A stretch of 7,201 nucleotides of DNA from Candidatus Peregrinibacteria bacterium RIFOXYB2_FULL_32_7. Lineage in GTDB: Bacteria; Patescibacteriota; Gracilibacteria; UBA1369; GWF2-33-10. The notes below the pieces were generated by a model that was given only the letters and a program-made list of their open reading frames with translations, was not told where the DNA came from and ran no database searches. Position numbers and translations under genes: made by a program. This document shows, in pieces, positions 1-6,354 of this stretch (position 1 is the stretch's first letter; every line of letters starts with the position of its first letter). The stretch spans positions 4,084-11,284 of the forward strand of contig MFXJ01000104.1 of the NCBI GenBank assembly GCA_001787465.1. The letters are read 5' to 3'.

Positions 1-1
1 T

Positions 2-1237
2 TTAGGAGTTTTGGCTTTAGCCTACTCTGATAATTTTGACAAAAAAAATCCTGAAACAAATTTAATTTTTTTAGGCTTAGTTGGCTTGATTGATCCACCT
101 CGAGAAGAAGTTCCAAGTGCCATTAAATTAGCACAAAAAGCCGGAATTAAAATTCATATTATTACTGGCGATCATGCTCTAACAGCCAAAGCCATTGCTG
201 AAAAAATCGGACTTAAAGCTGAAAATTTAATTACTGGTCAAGACTTAGACAAAATCAGCGACTTGGATTTACAAAAACTTTTAAAAACTAACCAAACCAT
301 TATCTTTGCGCGGGTTAATCCAGAACATAAACTCAAAATTACCGAAGCTTTAAAAGCTAACGGTGAAATTGTTGCTGTTACCGGCGATGGCGTAAATGAT
401 GCCCCAGCTCTTAAAAGAGCGGATATTGGCATTGCCATGGGAATAACTGGAACTGATGTGTCTAAAGAAGCTTCAAATATGGTTTTGGCTGATGATAGTT
501 TCGCCAGTATCGTTTCCGCAATTGAAGAAGGTCGAAAAATTTATGAAAATTTAAAAAAATTTGTTTTTTATGTGTTTTCATGCAACATTGCAGAATTAGT
601 AACCGTTTTCACGGCAATTTTTCTCAAACTGCCAATGCCTTTAACTGCTGTTTTAATTCTAGCAGTAGATCTGGGAACAGATGTGCTACCAGCTGTGGCT
701 ATTGGTGTTGAGGACGCTGAAACAGGAATAATGGATAAACCTCCACGCGACCCAAAAGCAAAAATTATGACAAAAGGATTTGTTATCCATTTTATTTATC
801 TTGGATTTTTAATCGGATTTTTAATTTTAGGAATATTTTTCTGGGAACTAAAAAGAAATGGTTATTCTTTTGGCCAAGAATTTTCAAGAGACAATCTTGC
901 TTACTTAAAAGCCTCAACGCTTACCTTTGTCATGCTAGTTTGGATACAAATGGTCAACGCTCTCAATTGCAGAAGTTTAACCGTATCAATATTTAAGCTA
1001 GGATTTTTCAAAAATAAATTCTTATTAATATCAATTTTGATATCAATATTTTTCGTTATCGCTATTGTCCAAATCCCATTCTTTCATCAATATCTAGGAA
1101 CAACAGCTTTAAACTTAAAAGAATGGTTAATAATTGCCGGAGTCAGTTTAATTATTTTAGTGATGGAAGAGGGAAGGAAACATTTTATCCCACAATCCTT
1201 TTCATCACATAAGGAATCTCTAAAGCTAAATCTGTAG
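2..1237 (+). CDS. P-type cation-transporting ATPase, P2 type, C-terminal part (5' end outside window)
   Basis: ATP-driven cation pump of the inner membrane. The reading frame is open to the window edge, so the TTG at 11 is internal and not a start. Residues here are numbered from that TTG. Visible are the P-domain motifs DPPREE (29-33), TGD (52-54), the HK of PEHKLKI and TGDGVNDAP (125-132), then about six membrane segments (M5-M10, roughly 184-205, 210-232, 257-278, 302-320, 336-356, 371-388). The phosphorylation motif DKTGT, the nucleotide domain and M1-M4 lie upstream. M5 has CNIAE (191-195), M6 has DLGTD (220-224) and M8 has Q313. The M6 motif matches Na,K-ATPases better than the NLVTD of SERCA-type calcium pumps, and MEEGRK in M10 resembles the DEVRK of the same group. 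M8 (QMVNALN) is SERCA-like apart from Gln for Glu. Family is certain; the ion is not. The last 17 codons overlap nnrD on the other strand. Confidence 0.95.
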   Translation, partial: LGVLALAYSDNFDKKNPETNLIFLGLVGLIDPPREEVPSAIKLAQKAGIKIHIITGDHALTAKAIAEKIGLKAENLITGQDLDKISDLDLQKLLKTNQTIIFARVNPEHKLKITEALKANGEIVAVTGDGVNDAPALKRADIGIAMGITGTDVSKEASNMVLADDSFASIVSAIEEGRKIYENLKKFVFYVFSCNIAELVTVFTAIFLKLPMPLTAVLILAVDLGTDVLPAVAIGVEDAETGIMDKPPRDPKAKIMTKGFVIHFIYLGFLIGFLILGIFFWELKRNGYSFGQEFSRDNLAYLKASTLTFVMLVWIQMVNALNCRSLTVSIFKLGFFKNKFLLISILISIFFVIAIVQIPFFHQYLGTTALNLKEWLIIAGVSLIILVMEEGRKHFIPQSFSSHKESLKLNL

Positions 1238-2036
1238 CGGAATAAGCAAAGCCTTTTTGACTTTCCAGACTATCACCAGCAACGCCTAAGCAAAATGAGG
1301 CTATACAAGCTGATTCAAATAAAGTCGCTCCTTGAGCATTTAATCCAGCGATAAATCCAGCTAAAACATCGCCGCTACCTCCAACTGTCATTCCTGGATT
1401 TCCAGTATTATTAATAAAATACTCTTCGTCAGGCTTGCAAATAATATCATTTTGACCTTTAACTAAAATTTGTAAATCAAGAATCTGTGCGGTTTTTTTT
1501 ACTAATTCAATTTGATGATCTAAATCATTTGGAAATTGCGCGTTACAAACTTTTTCAAACTCTCCTCGATGTGGGGTTATCAATGTCTGATAAGGTAGTT
1601 TAACGTTATGAATAACTTTCAAAGCATCAGCATCAATAATCAAAGGTTTTTCAATTTTGGCGATTAACTTGATCAAAGCTTTCAAAGTTTCAGCTTTATC
1701 TCCTAACCCCGGTCCAACAACAACACTATCGCATTTATTCGCTAAATTTATAATTTTTTCTAAATCTTTTTCAGTTAAAAAATCACCAGAAAATTTTCTC
1801 ACAATATAATCAGGATAAAAACTACGGCTACAATCAAAATTAGATTCAGGTACGAACATATAAACAAGATCAGCACCACTGTAGACCGCGCCCATAGCCG
1901 CAAAAATCGGCGCTCCATAATAATCAATTGATCCACCTATAACGCAAACGCGACCATTATCGCCTTTATGAGAATCATTGTCGCGACTAGGAAACATCTT
2001 GCGAACATCAAATTTGGAAAGAAAGTTGTGTTTCAT
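1185..2036 (-). CDS. nnrD: ADP-dependent NAD(P)H-hydrate dehydratase, stand-alone
   Basis: Cytosolic repair enzyme that dehydrates damaged NADHX/NADPHX back to NAD(P)H using ADP (ribokinase-like YjeF C-terminal family). The 283 residues match the family's usual domain length. In order: DSHKGDNG (21-28) before the first strand VCVIGGS, VGPGLG (107-112), IIDADAL (133-139), TPHRGEFEKV (154-163), VKGQNDI, TGNPGM (211-216) and GGSGDVLAG (219-227), whose D223 is the expected catalytic Asp. ATDL.LEIP near the end is the usual C-terminus. The ATG at 2036 leaves about 20 residues before the conserved SHKG motif, as in homologues. No Shine-Dalgarno precedes it; the upstream message reads TTTATAAGAT. 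In many bacteria the epimerase NnrE is fused to this domain, but it is absent here and from the window. The gene overlaps the convergent ATPase gene by 53 bp. Confidence 0.95.
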   Translation of the reverse strand: MKHNFLSKFDVRKMFPSRDNDSHKGDNGRVCVIGGSIDYYGAPIFAAMGAVYSGADLVYMFVPESNFDCSRSFYPDYIVRKFSGDFLTEKDLEKIINLANKCDSVVVGPGLGDKAETLKALIKLIAKIEKPLIIDADALKVIHNVKLPYQTLITPHRGEFEKVCNAQFPNDLDHQIELVKKTAQILDLQILVKGQNDIICKPDEEYFINNTGNPGMTVGGSGDVLAGFIAGLNAQGATLFESACIASFCLGVAGDSLESQKGFAYSATDLALEIPYVMKRIVG

Positions 2037-2127
2037 ATCTTATAAAGACTTGCCAAAAGCATGTCTCCACAAGATTAACATTATTTTATCTCGAAGTGAA
2101 AGTATCTTTTTTTAAAAAAATATTTTC

Positions 2128-2156
2128 TTGCATGAAAAACAATATTCCTATATATT
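2128..2156 (+). promoter_or_regulatory. Putative sigma70-type promoter for tRNA-Asp
   Basis: TTGCAT (2128-2133) is followed after 17 bases by TATATT (2151-2156). The -10 box matches TATAAT at five of six positions; the -35 box matches TTGACA only at TTG. Initiation near 2163 would leave a leader of about 24 bases before the mature tRNA. Just upstream lie T7A7 (2107-2120) and AAAAATATTTT (2116-2126), which resembles the AAAWWTWTTTT core of an UP element, though slightly closer to the -35 box than in the E. coli consensus. The sequence is so A+T-rich that chance matches are likely. Confidence 0.4.
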
Positions 2157-2186
2157 TTCTCAGCTTTTAGAATATCAAAATTACAG

Positions 2187-2263
2187 GGAGCGGTAGTTCA
2201 GTTGGTTAGAACGCCACACTGTCACTGTGGAGGTCGCGGGTTCAAGTCCCGTCCGTTCCGCCA
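2187..2263 (+). tRNA. tRNA-Asp (anticodon GTC), CCA encoded
   Basis: A complete cloverleaf can be folded by eye. The acceptor stem pairs 2187-2193 with 2253-2259 (one G-U pair). The D stem is GTTC/GAAC (2196-2199 with 2209-2212). The anticodon stem is CCACA/TGTGG (2214-2218 with 2226-2230) around the loop CTGTCAC, anticodon GTC at 2221-2223. The T stem pairs 2236-2240 with 2248-2252 (one G-U) around TTCAAGT. The discriminator is G2260 and CCA is genomically encoded at 2261-2263. G34, U35, C36, C38 and G73 are all present, the known aspartate identity set. There is no intron. It stands alone between two minus-strand genes. Confidence 0.98.
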
Positions 2264-2302
2264 TATTAATGTCTTTTTCAAAAATATGGTTATTTAAAAT
2301 AT

Positions 2303-2503
2303 TTATTCTTCCCAGTCCTCTTCCTCATCTTCAAAAACTTCCAAAGATACGTCATCATTATTAACAGTCATTACCTCAACATCAATTCCACATTCATCAC
2401 AAACTAATATTTCCCCAACCTCTGTTTCAGCCGGGACTTCAACTTTCCCTTCACAGTCAGGATTAGGGCAAGCAATATAAAGATCTTTAGTTGTTGCGTT
2501 CAT
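2303..2503 (-). CDS. lysW: LysW-like amino-group carrier protein (zinc ribbon, acidic C-terminus)
   Basis: Small acidic zinc-binding protein of 66 residues. It has two cysteine pairs, CPNPDC and CDEC, separated by KVEVPAETEVGEILV, a spacing and wording typical of LysW (CPxC...GEIVxCPEC). It ends in EEEDWEE; LysW proteins end in EDWGE, and the gamma-carboxyl of the last Glu carries the amino-group substrate in lysine/arginine synthesis. The first pair is CX4C instead of the common CX2C. I chose the ATG at 2503; a TTG at 2509 would add two residues. Neither start has a Shine-Dalgarno. No ligase (LysX/ArgX), kinase, reductase or aminotransferase gene is in the window, so the acceptor pathway is unknown. 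Alternatively it is a zinc-ribbon protein with another role that has kept the LysW tail. Family resemblance is clear; function is inferred. Confidence 0.8.
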   Translation of the reverse strand: MNATTKDLYIACPNPDCEGKVEVPAETEVGEILVCDECGIDVEVMTVNNDDVSLEVFEDEEEDWEE

Positions 2504-2597
2504 AAACAAGCATTTAGAAATATTTAAAAGTTCAATCCTATCTTAAAGCATAACTATTTTTAGATATCAATAGAAAATTTGAATACCAATAATAACC

Positions 2598-2627
2598 TTT
2601 ACTTCAATAATACTTTTTCACTATACT
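2598..2627 (+). promoter_or_regulatory. Putative promoter for rny
   Basis: TTTACT (2598-2603) and TATACT (2622-2627) are separated by 18 bases and match the sigma70 boxes at four and five of six positions. Initiation near 2634 would give a leader of about 19 bases before the rny ATG at 2653. That leader (ending TTCCTTTTATTT) has no Shine-Dalgarno. This is the best promoter-like pair in the 149-bp gap, but the region is A+T-rich and the call rests on box matching only. Confidence 0.4.
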
Positions 2628-2652
2628 AAAAACGTTATTATTCCTTTTATTT

Positions 2653-4272
2653 ATGCAGAATATTTTTATACTTATTATCGGATTTTTGATCGGACAAGCG
2701 ATTTTTTTTGTATTTGAAAAACGTAAATTAACTCAAAGCAAACTAAAACTTAAGTTTTTTAATAAAAAAAATGAAGAGACCAAAGAAGAAGCGCAAAACA
2801 TCATAAAACAATCTCAAGATCAAGCACAAAACATCAAAGAACAAATTGAAGCAGAAGCCAAAAAAGTACAGGAAAGAATGGACATAATTGAAGAAAAAAT
2901 TAAATTAAAAGAAGATTTTAGCTCTAAAAAAGAAAAGAGAAATCAAGAAGGACTTGAATTTCTAAGAAATCACGAAAAAGAAATTTTAAATTTTAAAGAA
3001 AAAATTAAACAATTTGACGAAGAACTTATTATTAAATTATGCAACCGAAACAAACTTGCAAAAGAAGAGGTTGTAAATGAATTAAAAAATGAAATGACCA
3101 AAATTTTTGCGATAATTGTGCCGAACTATATTAATAAAATTAAAATTGATTTTGAAGAAAATGGACAAAAAGACGCCAAAAATATTCTAGCTTGGATTAT
3201 GCAAAGATGCTCTCTTGGCAGTTCTGTTGACAGAAAAGAAATGAGTATAAAAGTCCCATCAGAAAAAATGAAAGGAATGATCATCGGGAAAGAAGGTAAA
3301 AACATTGAATATTTTGAAAATACTTTAGATGTGGATGTCTTATTTAATCATGACGGACCTGATATTATTCGCGTATCTTCCCATGATCTTCTTAAAAAAG
3401 CTTTAGCCAAAGAAACTCTTGAATTGATGATGAGAGAAAAGACCATTAATCCGGAAATAATCGATCAATGCTTTTCAAAAGCCAAAGAAAAAATTAGAGA
3501 AATAATCAAAATTATGGGTAAAAAAGCGGTTGAAATGCTTGGCTTACAAGAAGTACCGGAAAAAATCCAAAATTTATTCGGACGTTTCGAATATCGATCA
3601 AGCTATGGACAGAATATCTGGGTCCATTCAATGGAAGTTTGTTATTTCGCAACTATGTTAGCTGATGAAATTGAAGCTGATCGCGAAGTGGCAAAATTAG
3701 CCGGCTTTACACATGATCTAGGAAAAGCCGTTGATCTACAAATCACCACTGATACTGGATTTCATAAAGAAGTAGCCACAAAATTATTAGACGCGCAAAT
3801 TGCTGAACAATTGGATGGCAATAAAACACATGACGATATCAGCAAAATAATTTTAGAAAACTGGCAGTTCCCAAAAGACGAAAATTTAAGAAAAAAAGTT
3901 ATCTATGCCGGTTACTGTCATCACGAAAAAGTACCTTATAGAAATCCCGAAGATTATTTAATAAAAGCCGCTGATGCCATTTCTTCAGGTCGGCCTGGCG
4001 CGCGACAAGAAACATTTGAATTATACTTAAATAGGATTAAAGAACTTGAAGAGCTGGGCGGAAGTGTAGGAAACATTAAAAAATGCTATTCAGTTTCAGC
4101 AGGCAGAGAATTGCGATTAATTGTTGATGAAAGCATGGTCAAAGATGAGCAAATGCAAGGTATTGCTGATATTACCGCTAAAAATATTCAAGAGACTTTA
4201 AGTTATCCTGGAAAAATTAAAGTGAACGTTATTCGATGGACAGAATACAAAGAAAAAGCGAATGTGAAATAA
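2653..4272 (+). CDS. rny: Ribonuclease Y, membrane-anchored endoribonuclease
   Basis: Initiates mRNA decay at the inner face of the membrane. The 539 residues have the full RNase Y plan: one N-terminal membrane segment (about 4-20), a long charged coiled coil (about 40-150), a KH RNA-binding domain with the GxxG loop IIGKEG (210-215), and an HD metal-dependent hydrolase domain. Candidate metal/catalytic residues are H325 (VHSMEV), H354-D355 (THDLGKAVD), H371, H423-H424 and D441 (KAADAISSGRPGARQET). The C-terminal SAGRELRLIV...YPGKIKVNVIR is also diagnostic. It diverges from Firmicutes RNase Y: H371 to HH423-424 spans about 52 residues where about 25 are usual, and the usual HHGD reads HHEK. 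The ATG at 2653 puts the membrane segment at the very N-terminus, as expected. It appears monocistronic, since a repeat patch follows. Confidence 0.95.
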   Translation: MQNIFILIIGFLIGQAIFFVFEKRKLTQSKLKLKFFNKKNEETKEEAQNIIKQSQDQAQNIKEQIEAEAKKVQERMDIIEEKIKLKEDFSSKKEKRNQEGLEFLRNHEKEILNFKEKIKQFDEELIIKLCNRNKLAKEEVVNELKNEMTKIFAIIVPNYINKIKIDFEENGQKDAKNILAWIMQRCSLGSSVDRKEMSIKVPSEKMKGMIIGKEGKNIEYFENTLDVDVLFNHDGPDIIRVSSHDLLKKALAKETLELMMREKTINPEIIDQCFSKAKEKIREIIKIMGKKAVEMLGLQEVPEKIQNLFGRFEYRSSYGQNIWVHSMEVCYFATMLADEIEADREVAKLAGFTHDLGKAVDLQITTDTGFHKEVATKLLDAQIAEQLDGNKTHDDISKIILENWQFPKDENLRKKVIYAGYCHHEKVPYRNPEDYLIKAADAISSGRPGARQETFELYLNRIKELEELGGSVGNIKKCYSVSAGRELRLIVDESMVKDEQMQGIADITAKNIQETLSYPGKIKVNVIRWTEYKEKANVK

Positions 4273-4276
4273 ATTA

Positions 4277-4297
4277 AATTCCTAATTACTAATTGCT
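4277..4297. repeat. Degenerate heptamer repeat, left array
   Basis: Three head-to-tail heptamers follow the rny stop codon after four bases: AATTCCT, AATTACT and AATTGCT. They share AATTnCT with the array at 4380-4414 on the other side of the inverted repeat, so the two arrays probably belong to one element. The short length makes this array weak on its own. Confidence 0.55.
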
Positions 4298-4308
4298 CAA
4301 AATTACAG

Positions 4309-4363
4309 ATTCCCGCCCACACTCTTTGATGAGACTAACGTAAATATGCACAGGTGCGGGAAT
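4309..4363. repeat. Inverted repeat with 39-base loop (REP/MITE-like)
   Basis: ATTCCCGC (4309-4316) is exactly complementary to GCGGGAAT (4356-4363). Three further pairs (CAC 4318-4320 with GTG 4354-4356, after a small shift) could replace the innermost ones. The arms are notably G+C-richer than their surroundings. ATTCCCGC...GCGGGAAT followed by GAC resembles the ends of small dispersed repeats known in several bacteria, such as the neisserial ATTCCC...GGGAAT dRS3 units. The right arm is not followed by a T-run, so it does not look like an intrinsic terminator of rny, although it could still protect or process the 3' end of the transcript. Confidence 0.6.
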
Positions 4364-4379
4364 GACATTTGTTCCCACC

Positions 4380-4414
4380 CCATTACCCATTACCCATTCC
4401 TAATTCCTAATTCA
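4380..4414. repeat. Degenerate heptamer tandem repeat, right array
   Basis: Five contiguous 7-base units cover 35 bases: CCATTAC at 4380 and again at 4387, CCATTCC at 4394, TAATTCC at 4401 and TAATTCA at 4408. The units drift from C-rich to A+T-rich along the array. The last ones match the AATTCCT units left of the inverted repeat. The array ends six bases before the likely TTG start of the next gene, so it replaces the usual promoter and ribosome-binding region there. Heptamer tandem repeats between genes are known in other bacteria (the STRRs of filamentous cyanobacteria), but relatedness is not implied. Confidence 0.75.
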
Positions 4415-4419
4415 GATAC

Positions 4420-4668
4420 TTGTTTTTCAAAAATAAAAATTTAGAAGAGAAAAAAAACCGAAACACAATAGATAAAATTGTAATGGGGCTTATTATCGGC
4501 GGAGCAATAGGCTCAGCCTTAGGTTTAAGTTTTGCGCCTGATGAAGGATCGCAAACTCGCGAGAAAATAAAAAAAAGTAGCCTAGTCGGTATTAAATTGC
4601 TACGCGCAGTTTATGAAGTAATTAAAAAAAGAATCACAAATCATATTAATCAAAAACGAGATTTATAA
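4420..4668 (+). CDS. YtxH-like small membrane protein
   Basis: Small protein of 82 residues. A charged N-terminus (1-19) precedes one glycine-rich membrane segment (about 20-40: VMGLIIGGAIGSALGLSFAP). After it come the APDEGSQTREKIKK motif and a basic amphipathic tail. LSFAPxxGxxTREKIK is the signature of the YtxH/DUF883-like family, whose members are small membrane proteins mostly of unknown role. An in-frame TAA at 4408 limits the N-terminus. I chose the TTG at 4420; the only in-frame ATG is at 4483, inside the membrane segment, and would leave 61 residues. No Shine-Dalgarno is visible and the heptamer array abuts the start. The gene ends six bases before the vanW-family gene, so the two are probably cotranscribed. 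Family assignment is good; function unknown. Confidence 0.75.
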   Translation: MFFKNKNLEEKKNRNTIDKIVMGLIIGGAIGSALGLSFAPDEGSQTREKIKKSSLVGIKLLRAVYEVIKKRITNHINQKRDL

Positions 4669-4674
4669 ATTGCT

Positions 4675-6351
4675 ATGAAAAAATTCATCCAAATAACGAA
4701 ATTATTATCTATCGCGTTATCAATTATTTTGTTAAATCAAATTTTTGCATATGCAAGCGATATTGATTTAGGCGAGGCGATTCAAGATATACCATCTGAA
4801 AATGTCTTGCTACTAGATAGGCATATTTTAATAAAAATTCCTGTTTTAGGAACAATGTATTTTTTAAAATTAAAAGACTTAGGAATTAATGAAAATCTAG
4901 ATATAAATATTTCTGAAGCGAAAAAAGCACTTGAAAAAATAAATTCTTTTCTGCCTAAACCGCAAAATGCCTATTTTAACTTTGAAAATAATGAAATTAT
5001 TATAACTGAAGCACAAGACGGCTTTGAAATTGATTTTGAAAAAACTTTTGAAAAACTACAAAAGAATTTGACGGATTTTAATTTAAAAGAATTAGAAATT
5101 GAGCTTAAAAAAACGCCGGCCGACATCCACCAGATAGATCTTGAAAAATATGAAGAGGAATTAAAATCGAAACTAATTCCAATAGAAATTAATTCAGAAA
5201 AAAAATCATGGGAATTAAAACCTGAAACTTATATCAACTGGCTGAATTTAGAAAAACAAAAATTTCTTAAATGCGATTTTTTAGATGCGCCATTAGAAAT
5301 TAAAATAAAAGAGGCTGTTTCCTTACCAAATTGTACTATTAATGAAAATTTACAAATAAATATTGATAATGCAAAAATGAAAAAATATATAGAAGAAAAC
5401 ATCAAAAATGCTGTTGAAATAAAGCCGCAAAATGTAAAAATCTATTATGATGAAAATGAGCAAATAATTTTTGACGGTACTGGAACAAACGGCCAAGAAA
5501 TATCAAACAAAATGCTAGTTAATATGCTGAGTCTAGCGCTTTCAAACGGAATTCAAAAATTTGAAATCCCACTCAAAAATATTCCAGCGCAAGTTGAAAC
5601 TGATGAAAAACTACAAACATTAGGAATAAAAGAACTCACGGCAGTTGGCTGGAGCGATTTTTCTGGATCATCTAACGCCAGAATTTTCAATGTGAAATTT
5701 GGATTAGAAAAATATAACGGACTTTTAATCGCCCCTGGAGAAAAATTTTCTTTTAATGATCATTTAGGCGGTCCAGTAACAAACGAGAGTGGATGGAAAT
5801 CCGAACTGGTCATCAAAGGGAACGAAACCATTCCTGAAGCTGGAGGCGGACTTTGTCAAGTTTCTACCACATTTTATCGAGCGGCATGGACAGGAGGATA
5901 TAAAATAGATGAAAGAAGCGGACATTCATATGCGGTAAGCTATTATAAAGAACCATATGGCTATGGCACCGACTGTACCGTTTATCCAGGAGCAAAAAAC
6001 TGCCAATTTACAAATGACAGCGATTATCATATTTTAACCCAAACTTATATTGAAGGCACAAAAGCTTATTTTAAATTTTATTCGACTAATGATGGACGAA
6101 AAGTAGATTTAGACGGTCCTTATTATTACGATTATCATTCCGTAGGACCGGTTTATACAAAAGTTGACAATTTAGCGTCTGGCGAGAAACGTTTAAAAGA
6201 ATATTCACACACTGGATTCAAAGCTGATTGGTACAGATTTATCACTAAAAACGGCGAAACTGAAAAGGAATTATTTCATACTGATTACCGCGCCATGCCA
6301 GCAAAATATGAAGTTTCCGCAGAAGACGCGGTTTTATCAGATTTTGAATAA
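4675..6351 (+). CDS. Secreted VanW-family protein with PG_binding_4-like modules
   Basis: Exported envelope protein of 558 residues. A signal peptide (1-27: MKK, hydrophobic core, AYA before SD) is followed by two PG_binding_4-like modules at about 75-150 and 222-305, each with a helix-rich start, a short strand region and a hydrophobic LELxxxxPAD-type end. The VanW domain covers about 316-470. It contains APGEKFSFNDHLGG (353-366), then EAGGGLCQVSTTFY (388-401) with C394, and SGHSYA with H417. C434 and C443 may form a disulfide. The last 90 residues (from about 470) are a tail resembling those on other VanW proteins, perhaps a G5-like strand domain. VanW is named from vancomycin-resistance clusters, but its reaction is unknown. 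No vanHAX-type genes are present, so a resistance role is not supported. The start ATG lies six bases after the YtxH-like gene. The stop is 3 bp from the convergent TPR gene. Confidence 0.9.
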   Translation: MKKFIQITKLLSIALSIILLNQIFAYASDIDLGEAIQDIPSENVLLLDRHILIKIPVLGTMYFLKLKDLGINENLDINISEAKKALEKINSFLPKPQNAYFNFENNEIIITEAQDGFEIDFEKTFEKLQKNLTDFNLKELEIELKKTPADIHQIDLEKYEEELKSKLIPIEINSEKKSWELKPETYINWLNLEKQKFLKCDFLDAPLEIKIKEAVSLPNCTINENLQINIDNAKMKKYIEENIKNAVEIKPQNVKIYYDENEQIIFDGTGTNGQEISNKMLVNMLSLALSNGIQKFEIPLKNIPAQVETDEKLQTLGIKELTAVGWSDFSGSSNARIFNVKFGLEKYNGLLIAPGEKFSFNDHLGGPVTNESGWKSELVIKGNETIPEAGGGLCQVSTTFYRAAWTGGYKIDERSGHSYAVSYYKEPYGYGTDCTVYPGAKNCQFTNDSDYHILTQTYIEGTKAYFKFYSTNDGRKVDLDGPYYYDYHSVGPVYTKVDNLASGEKRLKEYSHTGFKADWYRFITKNGETEKELFHTDYRAMPAKYEVSAEDAVLSDFE

Positions 6352-6354
6352 AAA

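Noticed and set aside
11..13. TTG as the start of the ATPase gene
   Set aside because: The frame is open through codons 2-10 to the window edge, and the product lacks the essential upstream half of a P-type ATPase; the gene is cut by the window rather than started here.
238..438. 66-codon open frame on the minus strand inside the ATPase gene
   Set aside because: It lies antisense to the conserved P-domain coding sequence (DGVNDAP region), has no recognisable family and no upstream signals; it is a shadow of the ATPase frame.
2261..2289. Inverted repeat CCATATT/AATATGG right after the tRNA, as a terminator
   Set aside because: The stem is only seven pairs, mostly A-T, with a 15-base loop, uses the tRNA CCA end and is not followed by a clean T-run. 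Chance is a sufficient explanation.
4309..4363. The inverted repeat as an intrinsic terminator of rny, or as a ribozyme (GATGAG in the loop)
   Set aside because: No T-run follows the right arm, and the loop is 39 bases. The loop has TTGATGAG but not the CUGAUGA...GAAA core of a hammerhead ribozyme.
4277..4414. CRISPR array
   Set aside because: The repeats are contiguous 7-base units without spacers, and no cas genes are present.
4675..6351. Vancomycin-resistance role for the VanW-family gene
   Set aside because: No vanH, ligase, vanX or vanR/S-type genes are in the window. VanW domains are widespread in envelope proteins unrelated to resistance.
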